A stretch of DNA of 64,000 nt from Streptomyces sp. B93. Its GTDB lineage: Bacteria; Actinomycetota; Actinomycetes; Streptomycetales; Streptomycetaceae. The stretch's first letter is position 1. The number at the start of each line of letters is the position of its first letter. Location: positions 124,001-188,000 of the forward strand of contig NZ_JAGPXL010000004.1 of NCBI RefSeq assembly GCF_018070565.1. The letters run 5' to 3'. The notes below the pieces were generated by a model that worked only from the letters and a program-made list of their open reading frames with translations, ran no database searches and was not told the origin of the DNA. A program made the position numbers and the translations under genes. Shown here one piece after another: positions 1 through 8,730 of the stretch.

Positions 1-41
1 CCGGCCGTCGGCCGTCCGACTCCCTCTTCCGTGGAACTGGT

Positions 42-59
42 CGGGGGTGATCACCCCCG
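42..59. repeat. 18-bp perfect palindrome
   Basis: The bases CGGGGGTGATCACCCCCG read identically on both strands. The palindrome lies 49 bases before the CoA-transferase start. It could be an operator or the terminator of a gene to the left of the window. The sequence alone does not decide. Confidence 0.6.
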
Positions 60-70
60 GGTTCCCGCGC

Positions 71-97
71 GTCAGGAGTCGTCAGGACGCGTCAGGA
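71..97 (+). repeat. Three 7-base direct repeats in 10-bp phase
   Basis: GTCAGGA occurs at 71, 81 and 91, exactly one helical turn apart. The last copy runs into the Shine-Dalgarno region (AAAGGAG at 97-103). The phasing suggests a protein-binding array or an origin in slippage, in the leader of the following gene. Confidence 0.5.
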
Positions 98-107
98 AAG
101 GAGAGCC

Positions 108-1853
108 ATGGCAACTCCCGCCACACCGGCCGTCGCGCGGACGGCCGGACCGCTCGACGGACTCCGCTTCGAGGGCTCAGGCCCGCCCGGCGTGGCGGAC
201 GCCCTGGTCGCGGAGCACCTACGGCTGCTCGGCGCCCGCCCCAACGGCGGTCCGGGAGGCCGCTTCACCGTCACCGGGCGCGGCCTCGGCGAGGTGTCCG
301 CCCGCAGCTCCTGGGGGGACACGGCGAGCGACGAAGCCACCGTTCAGGCGGTCAGCGGCATCATGGCGGTGCACGGCCGCCGCGACGGCGCCCCGCGCGG
401 TCTGGGCGTCGACCACGCCGCCACCGCCACCGCCGTCCTCACCGTGCAGGGCCTGCTGGCCGGGCTGCTGGCGGGGGCGCGCGGGGGCGGGCCCCCCACG
501 CGGGTGGAGGTGAGCGCCGAGCGCGCCGGTCTGCTCACCGTCTCCCAGTATCTGGCCGCCGCCGGGGCCGAGGACGGCGAGGCCGTCGAACTCGCGCCGG
601 GCGGGCCGCCGTTCACGTCCGCCGACGGAACGGTCTTCGAGCTGGAGACGCTCGACCCGGGTGGGTGGGCGGCGTTCTGGCGTGCCCTGGACGCTCCGGA
701 GGAGGCGGTACGGCGGGGATGGCGGCCCTTCCAGTTCCGGTACGCCACCGCCTGCGCGCCCTTGCCCGAGGTACTGCACGAGACCACACGGGCGACCACC
801 TGGGAGCGGCTCCGGCAGGCCGCCCACGCCTCCGGCGCCGACGTGTGCCCGGTGCGGTCGCTGGCCGGGCGGGCCGCCGAGTACGACGGAGCGGCGCCCT
901 GGAAGCTGACCCCGCACGACGCCACGTACACCCCCGCACGGGCCCTCCACACCGGCCTGCCCCTCGCCGGGTTCACCGTCCTGGAGGCGGGCCGCCGTAT
1001 CCAGGCCCCGCTCGCCGCCCATCTGCTCGGCCTGCTGGGCGCGGAGGTCATCCGGATCGAGCCGCCGGGCGGCGACCCGCTGCGCGGCATGCCGCCCGCC
1101 TGCTCGGGGGTCTCGGCACGGTGGCTCGCCCTCAACCGGGGCAAAAGAGCGGTCGAGGTGGACATCAAGTCCCCCTCCGGCCGGGACCGGCTGCGGGACA
1201 TGGCCGCCGACGCCGATGTGTTCCTGCACAACTGGGCGCCGGGCAGGGCCGCCCGGCTCGGCCTCGACCACGGGGACCTGGCCGCGGTCAACCCCGCCCT
1301 CGTCCACGCCTACACCAGCGGCTGGGCGGGCCGGCTGGCCGACGCCCCCATGGGCACCGACTTCATGGTGCAGGCCCGCACCGGGATGGGTGAGGCCGTA
1401 CGGCCCGCCGACGAGGCGCCCGCGCCGTCCCTGATGACCCTGCTCGACGTCCTCGGCGGACTCCTCGGCGCCGAGGCGGTCCTGGCGGGCCTGCTGCTGC
1501 GCGAGCGGACCGGGCACGGGGTGCGCGTCGACTCCTCCCTGCTCGGCGCCGCCGACGTCCTCACCGCGCCCGCCCGGGCCCGGGCCGCGCGAGGGCTCGA
1601 CCCGCGCCGGCCGAGGGGGTTCCGCCGTCCGCTGCGCACCGCCGACGGCGGATGGATCGCGTTCCCGGACCACTCCGCGGCCCCCCATGACCTGAGCGGA
1701 CTGACCACGGACCAGGCCATCGAGCGGATGCGGGACCGCGGGGTGCGGGCCGTCCCGGTCGTCACCGACCTGGCCGACCTCCTCTCCTGCGGCCCGATCT
1801 CCCGCGACGCCCACGGCGCCCCCGCCGTCCCCTCCCCCTGGAGCTTCGTATGA
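108..1853 (+). CDS. Double-domain family III (CaiB/BaiF) CoA-transferase
   Basis: A 581-residue protein, longer than the roughly 400 residues usual for a single CaiB/BaiF enzyme. The C-terminal half (about 285-490) is the recognisable family III CoA-transferase, with the catalytic-type Asp in the TDFMVQARTG motif (Asp418). The N-terminal half looks like a second, more diverged copy with a matching SDEATVQAVSG motif (Asp75). The protein probably transfers CoA between acyl acids; the substrate is unknown. The ATG has AAAGGAG six bases ahead. The 3' end overlaps the next start by four bases (ATGA), so it is translationally coupled to an acyl-CoA synthetase, which suggests a short acid-activation pathway. 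Confidence 0.8.
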   Translation: MATPATPAVARTAGPLDGLRFEGSGPPGVADALVAEHLRLLGARPNGGPGGRFTVTGRGLGEVSARSSWGDTASDEATVQAVSGIMAVHGRRDGAPRGLGVDHAATATAVLTVQGLLAGLLAGARGGGPPTRVEVSAERAGLLTVSQYLAAAGAEDGEAVELAPGGPPFTSADGTVFELETLDPGGWAAFWRALDAPEEAVRRGWRPFQFRYATACAPLPEVLHETTRATTWERLRQAAHASGADVCPVRSLAGRAAEYDGAAPWKLTPHDATYTPARALHTGLPLAGFTVLEAGRRIQAPLAAHLLGLLGAEVIRIEPPGGDPLRGMPPACSGVSARWLALNRGKRAVEVDIKSPSGRDRLRDMAADADVFLHNWAPGRAARLGLDHGDLAAVNPALVHAYTSGWAGRLADAPMGTDFMVQARTGMGEAVRPADEAPAPSLMTLLDVLGGLLGAEAVLAGLLLRERTGHGVRVDSSLLGAADVLTAPARARAARGLDPRRPRGFRRPLRTADGGWIAFPDHSAAPHDLSGLTTDQAIERMRDRGVRAVPVVTDLADLLSCGPISRDAHGAPAVPSPWSFV

Positions 1854-3520
1854 CCGTGGACCTGCACGACCTGCTGCCCGCCGAACTGCGCCGCGCCTGG
1901 GCCCTCGACGGCACCTGCCCCGACCTCGACCTGTACAGCCTCTACCGCGCCCGTCAGATCGCCGACCCGCACCGCACGGCGGTCCTCGATGCCAAGGGCA
2001 CGCTCTGTTACACCGCTCTCGACCGCAAGGTGCGCCGTCTGGCCGCCGGGCTGTCCGGGCTCGGCGTACGCGCCGGTGACGTGGTCGGCGTACAACTGCC
2101 CAACGGACGCGATGCCGTCGTCGCCGACCTGGCCGTGGCCGCGCTGGGCGCCATCGCCCTGCCCTTCCCCGTCGGCCGCGGCAGGCGCGAGGCGGCCTCG
2201 CTGCTGCGCAGAGCCGAGGCGGTCGCCGTCATCGCCGCCACCGAGCACCGCGGCGACCGGCACGCCGCCGATCTGCTCGCCCTCACCGGCGAGCTGCCCG
2301 CCCTGCACACCGTGGTCGCCGCCGGGCCGGGCACGCCCCCCGAGGGCGCGGTCGCCTTCTCCGCGTTGCTGCGCACCGACCCCACGTCGTTCACCGTGGC
2401 CCGTCCCGACCCCGACTCCGCCGTCCGCATCCTCGTCTCCTCGGGTTCCGAGGCGGAGCCGAAGATGGTGGCGTACTCGCACAACGCCCTGGCCGGTGGC
2501 CGCGGCAACTTCCTCGCCTCCCTCATCGCCGACGACCGGCCGCCCCGCTGTCTCTTCCTCGTCCCGCTCGCCTCCGCCTTCGGCAGCAACGGCACCGCCG
2601 TCGCGCTCGCCCGGCACGGCGGCACGCTCGTGCTGCTCGACCACTTCACCCCCGAGGCGGCCCTCGACGCGCTCGCCGAGCACGGGCCCACCCACGTCCT
2701 GGGCGTCCCGACCATGATCCGGATGATGCTCGACCGCTTCGCGGAGGGACACCGCCCGGCGTTCACTCCCCCGACGGCCGTCGTCGTCGGCGGTTCCCCC
2801 CTCGACGAGGCGACGGCCGACGAAGCCCGCCGCGTCTTCGGCTGCCCGGTGGTGAACCTCTACGGCTCCGCGGACGGCGTCAACTGCCACACCGGGCTGG
2901 GCGACGGCCCCCTGCACGGGGAAGGACCCGGCGTCGTCGCCGGACAGCCGGACCCACGCGTCGCGGACATACGCATAGCCGTCCCGGGCAGCGCCCCCGA
3001 GCTGGAGGAGGCGCCGAAGGGCTCCGTCGGCGAGATCGTCGCCCGCGGCCCCATGACCCCGCTGTGCTACGTCGCGGCCCCCGACCTCGACGCCCGCTAC
3101 CGCACCGCCGACGGCTGGGTGCGCACCGGGGACCTCGGCCTCATCGGGGACGACGGCACGCTGCGGGTCGTGGGCCGTCTGAAGGACGTCGTCATCCGGG
3201 GCGGGGCCAACATCAGCCCGGCCGAGGTTGAGACCGAACTCGCCACGCACCCCCTCGTACGGGACGTGGTGTGCGTCGGGGTGCCCGATCCGGTGATGGG
3301 TGAGCGGCTGGCGGCCTGTGTGGTCGCGCGGGGCGCGGCGCCCACGCTGGCGGACCTGTCCTCGCACCTGACGGCGCGGGGCCTGGAACGCCGCAAGCAC
3401 CCCGAACGACTGCTGGTCGTGGACGAGTTGCCGCTGACCCCGGCCGGGAAGCCGGACCGGGCACGGCTGCGTGAGCAGTGCGCCCTCGGGACGTCGGAGT
3501 CGCTCGCGGAGGCTGTCTGA
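1850..3520 (+). CDS. AMP-forming acyl-CoA synthetase / ligase
   Basis: A 556-residue member of the adenylate-forming (ANL) superfamily, which activates a carboxylic acid as acyl-AMP and then the CoA thioester. The phosphate-binding loop reads SSGSEAEPK rather than the usual TSGTTGxPK. The YRTADGWVRTGDLG core, the GRLKDVVIRGG hinge and a C-terminal Lys in TPAGKPDR are all present, so it should be active. It overlaps the CoA-transferase by four bases and is presumably co-transcribed. Acid specificity cannot be read from the sequence. Confidence 0.88.
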   Translation: MTVDLHDLLPAELRRAWALDGTCPDLDLYSLYRARQIADPHRTAVLDAKGTLCYTALDRKVRRLAAGLSGLGVRAGDVVGVQLPNGRDAVVADLAVAALGAIALPFPVGRGRREAASLLRRAEAVAVIAATEHRGDRHAADLLALTGELPALHTVVAAGPGTPPEGAVAFSALLRTDPTSFTVARPDPDSAVRILVSSGSEAEPKMVAYSHNALAGGRGNFLASLIADDRPPRCLFLVPLASAFGSNGTAVALARHGGTLVLLDHFTPEAALDALAEHGPTHVLGVPTMIRMMLDRFAEGHRPAFTPPTAVVVGGSPLDEATADEARRVFGCPVVNLYGSADGVNCHTGLGDGPLHGEGPGVVAGQPDPRVADIRIAVPGSAPELEEAPKGSVGEIVARGPMTPLCYVAAPDLDARYRTADGWVRTGDLGLIGDDGTLRVVGRLKDVVIRGGANISPAEVETELATHPLVRDVVCVGVPDPVMGERLAACVVARGAAPTLADLSSHLTARGLERRKHPERLLVVDELPLTPAGKPDRARLREQCALGTSESLAEAV

Positions 3521-3534
3521 CCTTCGTACGGAGA

Positions 3535-3565
3535 GGGGCCGCCCGGCGTGTCACCCGGCGGCCCC
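3535..3565. terminator. Bidirectional hairpin terminator
   Basis: GGGGCCGCC (3535-3543) pairs perfectly with GGCGGCCCC (3557-3565) across a 13-base loop. It sits in the 56-base gap between the converging acyl-CoA synthetase and metal-transporter operons, so it probably ends both. It has no U tract, as is usual in Streptomyces. Confidence 0.75.
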
Positions 3566-3576
3566 CCGGGCCCTCG

Positions 3577-4398
3577 CTACGAGGCTGCCAGCGCCTTCTT
3601 GATCGTGTCGGCCGCGTTCTCGTAGACCGCCGTCAGATCCAGGTCCCCGCCCGGGTAGTTGACGATCTCCACCTGCTTCGCCCCCGAGCCGGGCAGCACC
3701 TCGCCGGTCGTCATGTGCGCGTTGTCGAGGACGTACGCGGGTTCCGTCTTCGACAGGTCGGACAGCTGCTTGACGGTCACCGCCTCGGGACCGTAGGTGC
3801 CGACCACCTCCGCGCCCGCCATCTTCGCCGACCAGGCGGAGAAGACCTGCGTGACGACGACCGGGGCCTTGCCGCCGGGCCACGCGTCCTTCAACTCGTC
3901 CCGCAGTGTGCCGTACTCGCTCTTGAAGGACGTGTCCCACTCGGCGGCGGCATCCTCGGTCCCGAACAGCTTCCCCAGCCGCCTGACCTCGGCACCCGCC
4001 TTGTCGGCGTCGTTGTCCAGATTGACCTCGACCAGCCTCGCGTCCGACCCGGCGGCCTCCTTGATCTTCGCCGCGTACGGTTCGAAGGGGGCGTACAGCA
4101 CGAAGTCGGCGCCCGCCACCGCCGCGAGGTCGGACGGCTTGGGGTCGTAGTCCGGGGCGTGCCGCGCGGACGACGGGACGATGACCGTCACGTCCTCGGC
4201 ACCGGCCGCCCTGGCGAAGGCGCCCTCCCAGGTGGTGGTGGCCACGACGACAGGGGCACCGCCGTTCTTCTGCCCACTCGTGCCCGTGCCGTCGGCCTGG
4301 TCGGAGCCGCAGGCGGTGGTGGTCAGGACGAGCGCCGTGCTCAGGCTCAGTGCGAGGGCGGAAGGGACACGGACGGTACGGACGCGGTTGCGCGCCAT
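3577..4398 (-). CDS. Metal ABC transporter substrate-binding lipoprotein
   Basis: A 273-residue ZnuA/MntC-like cluster 9 binding protein. The N-terminal basic and hydrophobic segment ends in VLTTTAC|GS, a slightly unusual lipobox with Thr at -3, so the mature protein should be membrane-anchored by Cys30. The first ligand region HAPDYDPKPSD is kept, but the second site, where a His usually follows VVTxH, reads VVVTQVFSAW. Later ligand candidates lie in VLDNAHMTTG. The metal is therefore uncertain (Zn, Mn or Cu). The ATG lies 52 bases inside the permease gene, so this is the last gene of a three-gene operon. No Zur-like regulator is adjacent. Confidence 0.82.
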   Translation of the reverse strand: MARNRVRTVRVPSALALSLSTALVLTTTACGSDQADGTGTSGQKNGGAPVVVATTTWEGAFARAAGAEDVTVIVPSSARHAPDYDPKPSDLAAVAGADFVLYAPFEPYAAKIKEAAGSDARLVEVNLDNDADKAGAEVRRLGKLFGTEDAAAEWDTSFKSEYGTLRDELKDAWPGGKAPVVVTQVFSAWSAKMAGAEVVGTYGPEAVTVKQLSDLSKTEPAYVLDNAHMTTGEVLPGSGAKQVEIVNYPGGDLDLTAVYENAADTIKKALAAS

Positions 4399-5225
4399 GA
4401 GCTGGTTCTCCGTTCGGGAATGAGGTGAACGGCCAGGACCACGATCCCGGCCGTCAGGACGAGCACGGGCCCGGGGGGCCAGTCGAGCGTCAGCGCGACG
4501 AGGAACCCCGTGACGTTGACGACGACGCCGATGCCGACCGCCCAGGCGGTGATGGACCTCAGGGACGTGCCCAGCCGCCGGGCGGCCAGCGCGGGCAGCA
4601 GGGTCAGCGCGTCGACGAGCAGTGCGCCGGTCAGCTTGATGGCCCCGGCCACGGACACCGCGACCAGGACGAGCAGCAGGAGCGTCAGCAGGTCGGCCCG
4701 GACCCCGGCGGAGAGGGCGAGTTCACGGTCGTGGAGCAGCAGGGCGAGATCGCGGCGCCGCCACCAGAACAGGGACGGTACGACGACGGCGAGCACGCCG
4801 AGCAGCCACAGCTCGGCCGTGCCGACGGACAGGATCGACCCCCACAGCAGCGCGAAGGCGCCCTGCGCGTTGACCCCGGACACGGACAGGAGCAGCAGCG
4901 CGGCGGCGATCGCCAGGCTCATCAACAGGCCCATCGCGCCGGACAGGCCGTCCGGCGTGCGGGCGAGCGGGGCGACCCCGGCCCCCGCGAGGGCGCAGGC
5001 CAGGAGCGCGCACAGCATCGGGTCCAGCCCGGTCAGCAGCCCGACGGCGATGCCCAGCAGGGCGACGTGCATCATCGCGAACCGCACCGGCATGATGTCG
5101 AGGCCGACGATCACCACACCGATCACGGGCAGTCCGATCGCGGCCAACAGCAGGGCGGCGCCCGCCCGTTGGACCGGCGCGAGCTGGAGCAGCGGCCCCA
5201 GGTCGGCGGCGGCGAGGCTGTTCAC
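4347..5225 (-). CDS. Metal ABC transporter permease (ZnuB/MntB type)
   Basis: A 292-residue polytopic membrane protein of the ABC-3 family, with about eight to nine hydrophobic helices and the conserved stretch MPVRFAMMHVALLGIAVGLL. The GTG start at 5225 overlaps the stop of the ATPase gene (GTGA), which fixes it against a much longer open frame. The C-terminus overlaps the binding-protein gene by 52 bases. It forms the membrane channel for the transporter. Confidence 0.85.
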   Translation of the reverse strand: MNSLAAADLGPLLQLAPVQRAGAALLLAAIGLPVIGVVIVGLDIMPVRFAMMHVALLGIAVGLLTGLDPMLCALLACALAGAGVAPLARTPDGLSGAMGLLMSLAIAAALLLLSVSGVNAQGAFALLWGSILSVGTAELWLLGVLAVVVPSLFWWRRRDLALLLHDRELALSAGVRADLLTLLLLVLVAVSVAGAIKLTGALLVDALTLLPALAARRLGTSLRSITAWAVGIGVVVNVTGFLVALTLDWPPGPVLVLTAGIVVLAVHLIPERRTSSWRATASVPSVSLPPSH

Positions 5226-5857
5226 CGCACCTCCCGCAGTCGTCCGGCTGCCATCTCCAGCACCCGGTCGCAACGGTCGGCCAGCGCCCGGTCGTGCGTG
5301 ACGACCACCACCGTCACCGGCAGGGACAGCAGAACGTCGGCGACCTCTTCCTGCCCGGCGAAGTCCAGGGCCGCGGTGGGCTCGTCGGCCAGCAGCACAC
5401 CGGCTCCGGCTGCCACACAGCCCACGGCACGGGCCAGGTACACGCGCTGCAACTGGCCCCCGGACAGCGTGTGCAACGGCCGTCGGGTCAACGCCCCCAC
5501 GCCCAGTCTCTCCGCCGCCCGCCCGGCCTCCGGCCGTGCCCCGCTGCTGGCCAGCAGCTCGTGGGCCAGCAGCGGGAAACGGCCCACCGCGGGTTTCTGC
5601 GGGACCCAGGCGCACGCCCGGCGCCGCCAGGCCCACTCGGCGGCCGAGCCCGTGCCGCGGCCCCCGACCAGGATCTGCCCGTCGGCCTGACGGTGCAGGC
5701 CCAGCACCGCGCGGATCAGCGTGGTCTTGCCCGACCCGTTCGTGCCGGTCAGCGCGACCCGCTCGCCCGCCTCGACATCGAGGTGTACGCCACTGACGGC
5801 CTCGACGCGGCCGTGCCGGCAGACGACGTCACGCATCCGCACATCCAGACCGTCCAT
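5222..5857 (-). CDS. Metal ABC transporter ATP-binding protein
   Basis: A 211-residue ABC ATPase that is the first gene of the transporter operon. The Walker A is GTNGSGKTT, the signature LSGGQLQRVYLARA, the Walker B VLLADEPTAALD, and the switch His lies in VVVTHDRAL. GGGAGGGG four bases before the ATG is a strong ribosome site. It powers metal uptake with the downstream permease and lipoprotein. The operon order is ATPase, permease, binding protein. Confidence 0.88.
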   Translation of the reverse strand: MDGLDVRMRDVVCRHGRVEAVSGVHLDVEAGERVALTGTNGSGKTTLIRAVLGLHRQADGQILVGGRGTGSAAEWAWRRRACAWVPQKPAVGRFPLLAHELLASSGARPEAGRAAERLGVGALTRRPLHTLSGGQLQRVYLARAVGCVAAGAGVLLADEPTAALDFAGQEEVADVLLSLPVTVVVVTHDRALADRCDRVLEMAAGRLREVR

Positions 5858-5911
5858 GCCACCCCTCCCGCTCGTTCCCCGAGAGGAGTCGGAGGAGGCG
5901 GCCCGTGAGTT

Positions 5912-5937
5912 CCCGGCGATCAGGCGAATCCGCCGGG
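5912..5937 (-). terminator. Hairpin terminator of the copper operon
   Basis: CCCGGCG (5912-5918) pairs perfectly with CGCCGGG (5931-5937). It sits between the PCu(A)C stop and the ABC-ATPase start, so it probably separates the copper operon from the metal-transporter operon. Confidence 0.55.
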
Positions 5938-5950
5938 CAGCACGGGTGTT

Positions 5951-6472
5951 CTAGGGGCCGTCCTGCCCCGGGCGGACCACCACGGCGAGATTCCGCACGG
6001 CCCCGCTGTGTTGGAAGTGCAGCGTGAACGCGATGAGGTCGCCGGGCCGCCACGTCCCCTTCGTCGGCACGATCACATCGACGCCGGACGGGGACATGGC
6101 GAGACTGCCGCCCGCGGGGACGGGCACCGAGGTCACCGTCTGCCCGGACGCCGTGTTGGCGGTGACCATGCGGTGGCGGCTGAGCCGGGTGGCACCACCG
6201 GCTTCGGCGGAGGTCACCTTGAGCAGCCGGTCCGCCGAGCCCCCGCTGTTGGTGATCCGGAAGAACGCCGCCGTCTCCCGGCTGTCCCCGGTCGGCAGGA
6301 AGACCCGCCCTTCGGTGACCGTGATCAGGGCCGGGCTGCCCGCGTTGCCGTAGGCGGTCCACATGCTCAGTCCGCCGAGGGCGACAGCGCAGGCGGCGAC
6401 GGGCGCGAGCGCGGCGAGCAGGGCGTCGGTGAGCCGGCGGCGCGTCGGCCGCCGGCGATCGCGGTCGGTCAT
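5951..6472 (-). CDS. PCu(A)C-like copper-chaperone protein, membrane-anchored
   Basis: A 173-residue protein with a basic N-terminus, one hydrophobic segment (about 18-42) and an exported PCu(A)C (DUF461) domain. This family carries Cu(I) to cytochrome oxidase or buffers exported copper using an H/M...M...HxM site. Here SRHRM and LAMSPSG are kept, but the final HxM position reads VDVIV, so the canonical site is incomplete. The ATG at 6472 overlaps the copA stop (ATGA), making it the third gene of the copper operon. Confidence 0.8.
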   Translation of the reverse strand: MTDRDRRRPTRRRLTDALLAALAPVAACAVALGGLSMWTAYGNAGSPALITVTEGRVFLPTGDSRETAAFFRITNSGGSADRLLKVTSAEAGGATRLSRHRMVTANTASGQTVTSVPVPAGGSLAMSPSGVDVIVPTKGTWRPGDLIAFTLHFQHSGAVRNLAVVVRPGQDGP

Positions 6473-8730
6473 CGGGTGCGCCTCCGGGCCGCGGGGGCGG
6501 GCTGCCAGCCGCGCAGCCGCAGGCTGTTGCCGACGACCAGCAGCGAACTGGCCGACATCGCCGCCGCGGCGAGCATCGGGGTGAGCAGTCCGACCATGGC
6601 GAGCGGCACGGTCACGAGGTTGTAGCCGAACGCCCACACGAGGTTGGCGCGGACGGTGCCCAGCGTGCGCCGGGCCAGCCGTACGGCGTCCGCCAGGGCC
6701 TCGATGTCACCGCGCACAAGCGTCACGTCGGCGGCCCCGATGGCGACGTCGGTGCCCGTTCCCATGGCGATGCCGAGGTCGGCGGCGGCCAGTGCGGCGG
6801 CGTCGTTCACACCGTCGCCGACGACCGCGACCCGGTACCCGCGCTCCTGTAGGTCCCGTACGAGACCGGCCTTGTCCTCGGGGGTGCGGCGGGCGTGCAC
6901 CTCGTCGATGCCCAGGGTTTTCGCGACGGCCCGGGCGGGTGCCTCCCGGTCGCCGGTGGCGAGCACCGGTCGCACGCCGAGGCGCCGCAGCCGGTCCACG
7001 GCCCGGTAACTGCCGGGCCGTACGACGTCCCCGACCGCGATCACCGCCTCGCCCACACCGTCCACGCGGACGAGCACGGCGGTGTGCGCGGCGCCCTCGG
7101 CAGCCGACACCGCCTCCGCCAGGACGGCGGGCAACTCGTCGTCGTCCGGGGCCCGCACTTCGACCAGCCGCCCCTCGACGCGTCCCTGCACTCCCCGCCC
7201 CGGCACCGCGGTGAACCCGGTCAGCTCCGGCAACGGCCGCCCGGGCAGGGCCCGCCGGGCGTGGGCGGTGATCGCCCGCCCCAGCGGGTGTTCCGAGCCC
7301 TGCTCGACCGCCCCCGCCCACCGCAGCGCCGTGTCCCCGCCCAAGCCCTCGGGCACGGCCGTGACCCGGGCGACACTCATGTGCCCCGAAGTGAGCGTGC
7401 CGGTCTTGTCCAGTACGACGGTGTCCAGGTGCTGGAGCCCTTCCAACGCCTGCGGACCGCCGACCAGCACCCCGAGTTGGGCCCCGCGGCCGGTGGCGGC
7501 CATCAGCGCGGTCGGCGTGGCGAGACCCAGCGCACACGGGCAGGCCACGACGAGGACGGCCACGCACGCGGTGACGGCGGCCTGCGGATCGGCGCCGGCA
7601 CCGAGCCAGAACCCCAGCACCGTGGCGGCCAGCGCGAGGACGACCGGGACGAAGACACCGGCGACCGAGTCGGCCAGCCGCTGTGCCTTCGCCTTGCCCG
7701 CCTGCGCCTCGGTCACCAGCCGGGTGATCCGGGCGAGCTGCGTGTCCGCCCCGACGGCGGTGGCCCGTACGAGCAGCAGCCCGCCGGAGTTGACGGCTCC
7801 CCCCACGACCGCCGAGCCCGGGCCGACCTCGACCGGGTCGCTCTCCCCGGTGACCAGGGACAGGTCCACGGCCGAACTCCCCTCCACCACCTGCCCGTCC
7901 GTGGCCACCCGGTCCCCGGGGCGCACGACGAAGACCTGCCCGGCCCCCAACTCCTCAACAGGCACGAGTCGTTCGGAGCCGTCCCCCTCGCGGAGCGCCA
8001 CCTCCTTGGCCGCCAGCCCGGCCAGCGCGCGCAGTGCCGACCCGGTGCCGCGCCGGGCACGCGCCTCCAGGAACCGCCCCGCGAGCACGAACAGCGGCAC
8101 GGCGACGGCCGCTTCGAGGTAGACGTGCGCCGTGTCCCCCGCCGCGGAAGGCACCAGGCTGAACGGCATCCGCATGCCGGGGTCACCGGCGCCGCCGAGG
8201 AAGAGCGCGTAGGACGACCAGGCGAAGGAGGCGATCACGCCGAGCGACACCAGGGTGTCCATGGTCGCCGCCGAGTGCCGCAGCCCGCGCGCCGCCCGCG
8301 CGTGGAACGGCCACGCGCCCCACACGGCCACCGGCGCCGCCAACACGAAGCACAGCCACTGCCAGTTGCGGAACTGGAGGGCGGGCACCATCGACAGGAC
8401 GAGCACGGGCAGCGCGAGCAGGGCCGTGATCAGCAGACGCTCCCGCTCCCGCCCGCCGTCCTCGGCGGACGGCTCCCCGCCCTGCGGTTTCCTGGTCGGC
8501 CGCGGCACGGCGGCCGTGTAACCGGCCTTCTCGACCGCCGCCACGAGGTCCTCGGCGCTGACGTCCGCCGGGTGGCTCACCCGGGCCCGCCCGGTCGCCA
8601 GATTGACGCTCGCCGTGACCCCGTCCAGCCTGCCGAGCTTCTTCTCGACGCGCGTCACACAGGCCGCGCAGGTCATCCCGCCGACGGCCAGGTCGGTCGT
8701 CACCAGCACGGTGACCGGCCGCGCACCCAT
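6469..8730 (-). CDS. copA: Copper-translocating P1B-type ATPase
   Basis: A 753-residue heavy-metal P-type ATPase. One N-terminal HMA domain carries GMTCAAC (Cys21, Cys24). The membrane metal site is the CPC motif (Cys397-Pro-Cys399), diagnostic of Cu+/Ag+ pumps. The phosphorylated Asp is 441 in DKTGTLT, and the hinge GDGVNDAAAL follows. It exports cytoplasmic copper. The ATG at 8730 overlaps the stop of the 71-residue gene by one base and the 3' end overlaps the PCu(A)C gene, so the three form one operon. No CsoR or CopZ gene is adjacent. Confidence 0.93.
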   Translation of the reverse strand: MGARPVTVLVTTDLAVGGMTCAACVTRVEKKLGRLDGVTASVNLATGRARVSHPADVSAEDLVAAVEKAGYTAAVPRPTRKPQGGEPSAEDGGRERERLLITALLALPVLVLSMVPALQFRNWQWLCFVLAAPVAVWGAWPFHARAARGLRHSAATMDTLVSLGVIASFAWSSYALFLGGAGDPGMRMPFSLVPSAAGDTAHVYLEAAVAVPLFVLAGRFLEARARRGTGSALRALAGLAAKEVALREGDGSERLVPVEELGAGQVFVVRPGDRVATDGQVVEGSSAVDLSLVTGESDPVEVGPGSAVVGGAVNSGGLLLVRATAVGADTQLARITRLVTEAQAGKAKAQRLADSVAGVFVPVVLALAATVLGFWLGAGADPQAAVTACVAVLVVACPCALGLATPTALMAATGRGAQLGVLVGGPQALEGLQHLDTVVLDKTGTLTSGHMSVARVTAVPEGLGGDTALRWAGAVEQGSEHPLGRAITAHARRALPGRPLPELTGFTAVPGRGVQGRVEGRLVEVRAPDDDELPAVLAEAVSAAEGAAHTAVLVRVDGVGEAVIAVGDVVRPGSYRAVDRLRRLGVRPVLATGDREAPARAVAKTLGIDEVHARRTPEDKAGLVRDLQERGYRVAVVGDGVNDAAALAAADLGIAMGTGTDVAIGAADVTLVRGDIEALADAVRLARRTLGTVRANLVWAFGYNLVTVPLAMVGLLTPMLAAAAMSASSLLVVGNSLRLRGWQPAPAARRRTR

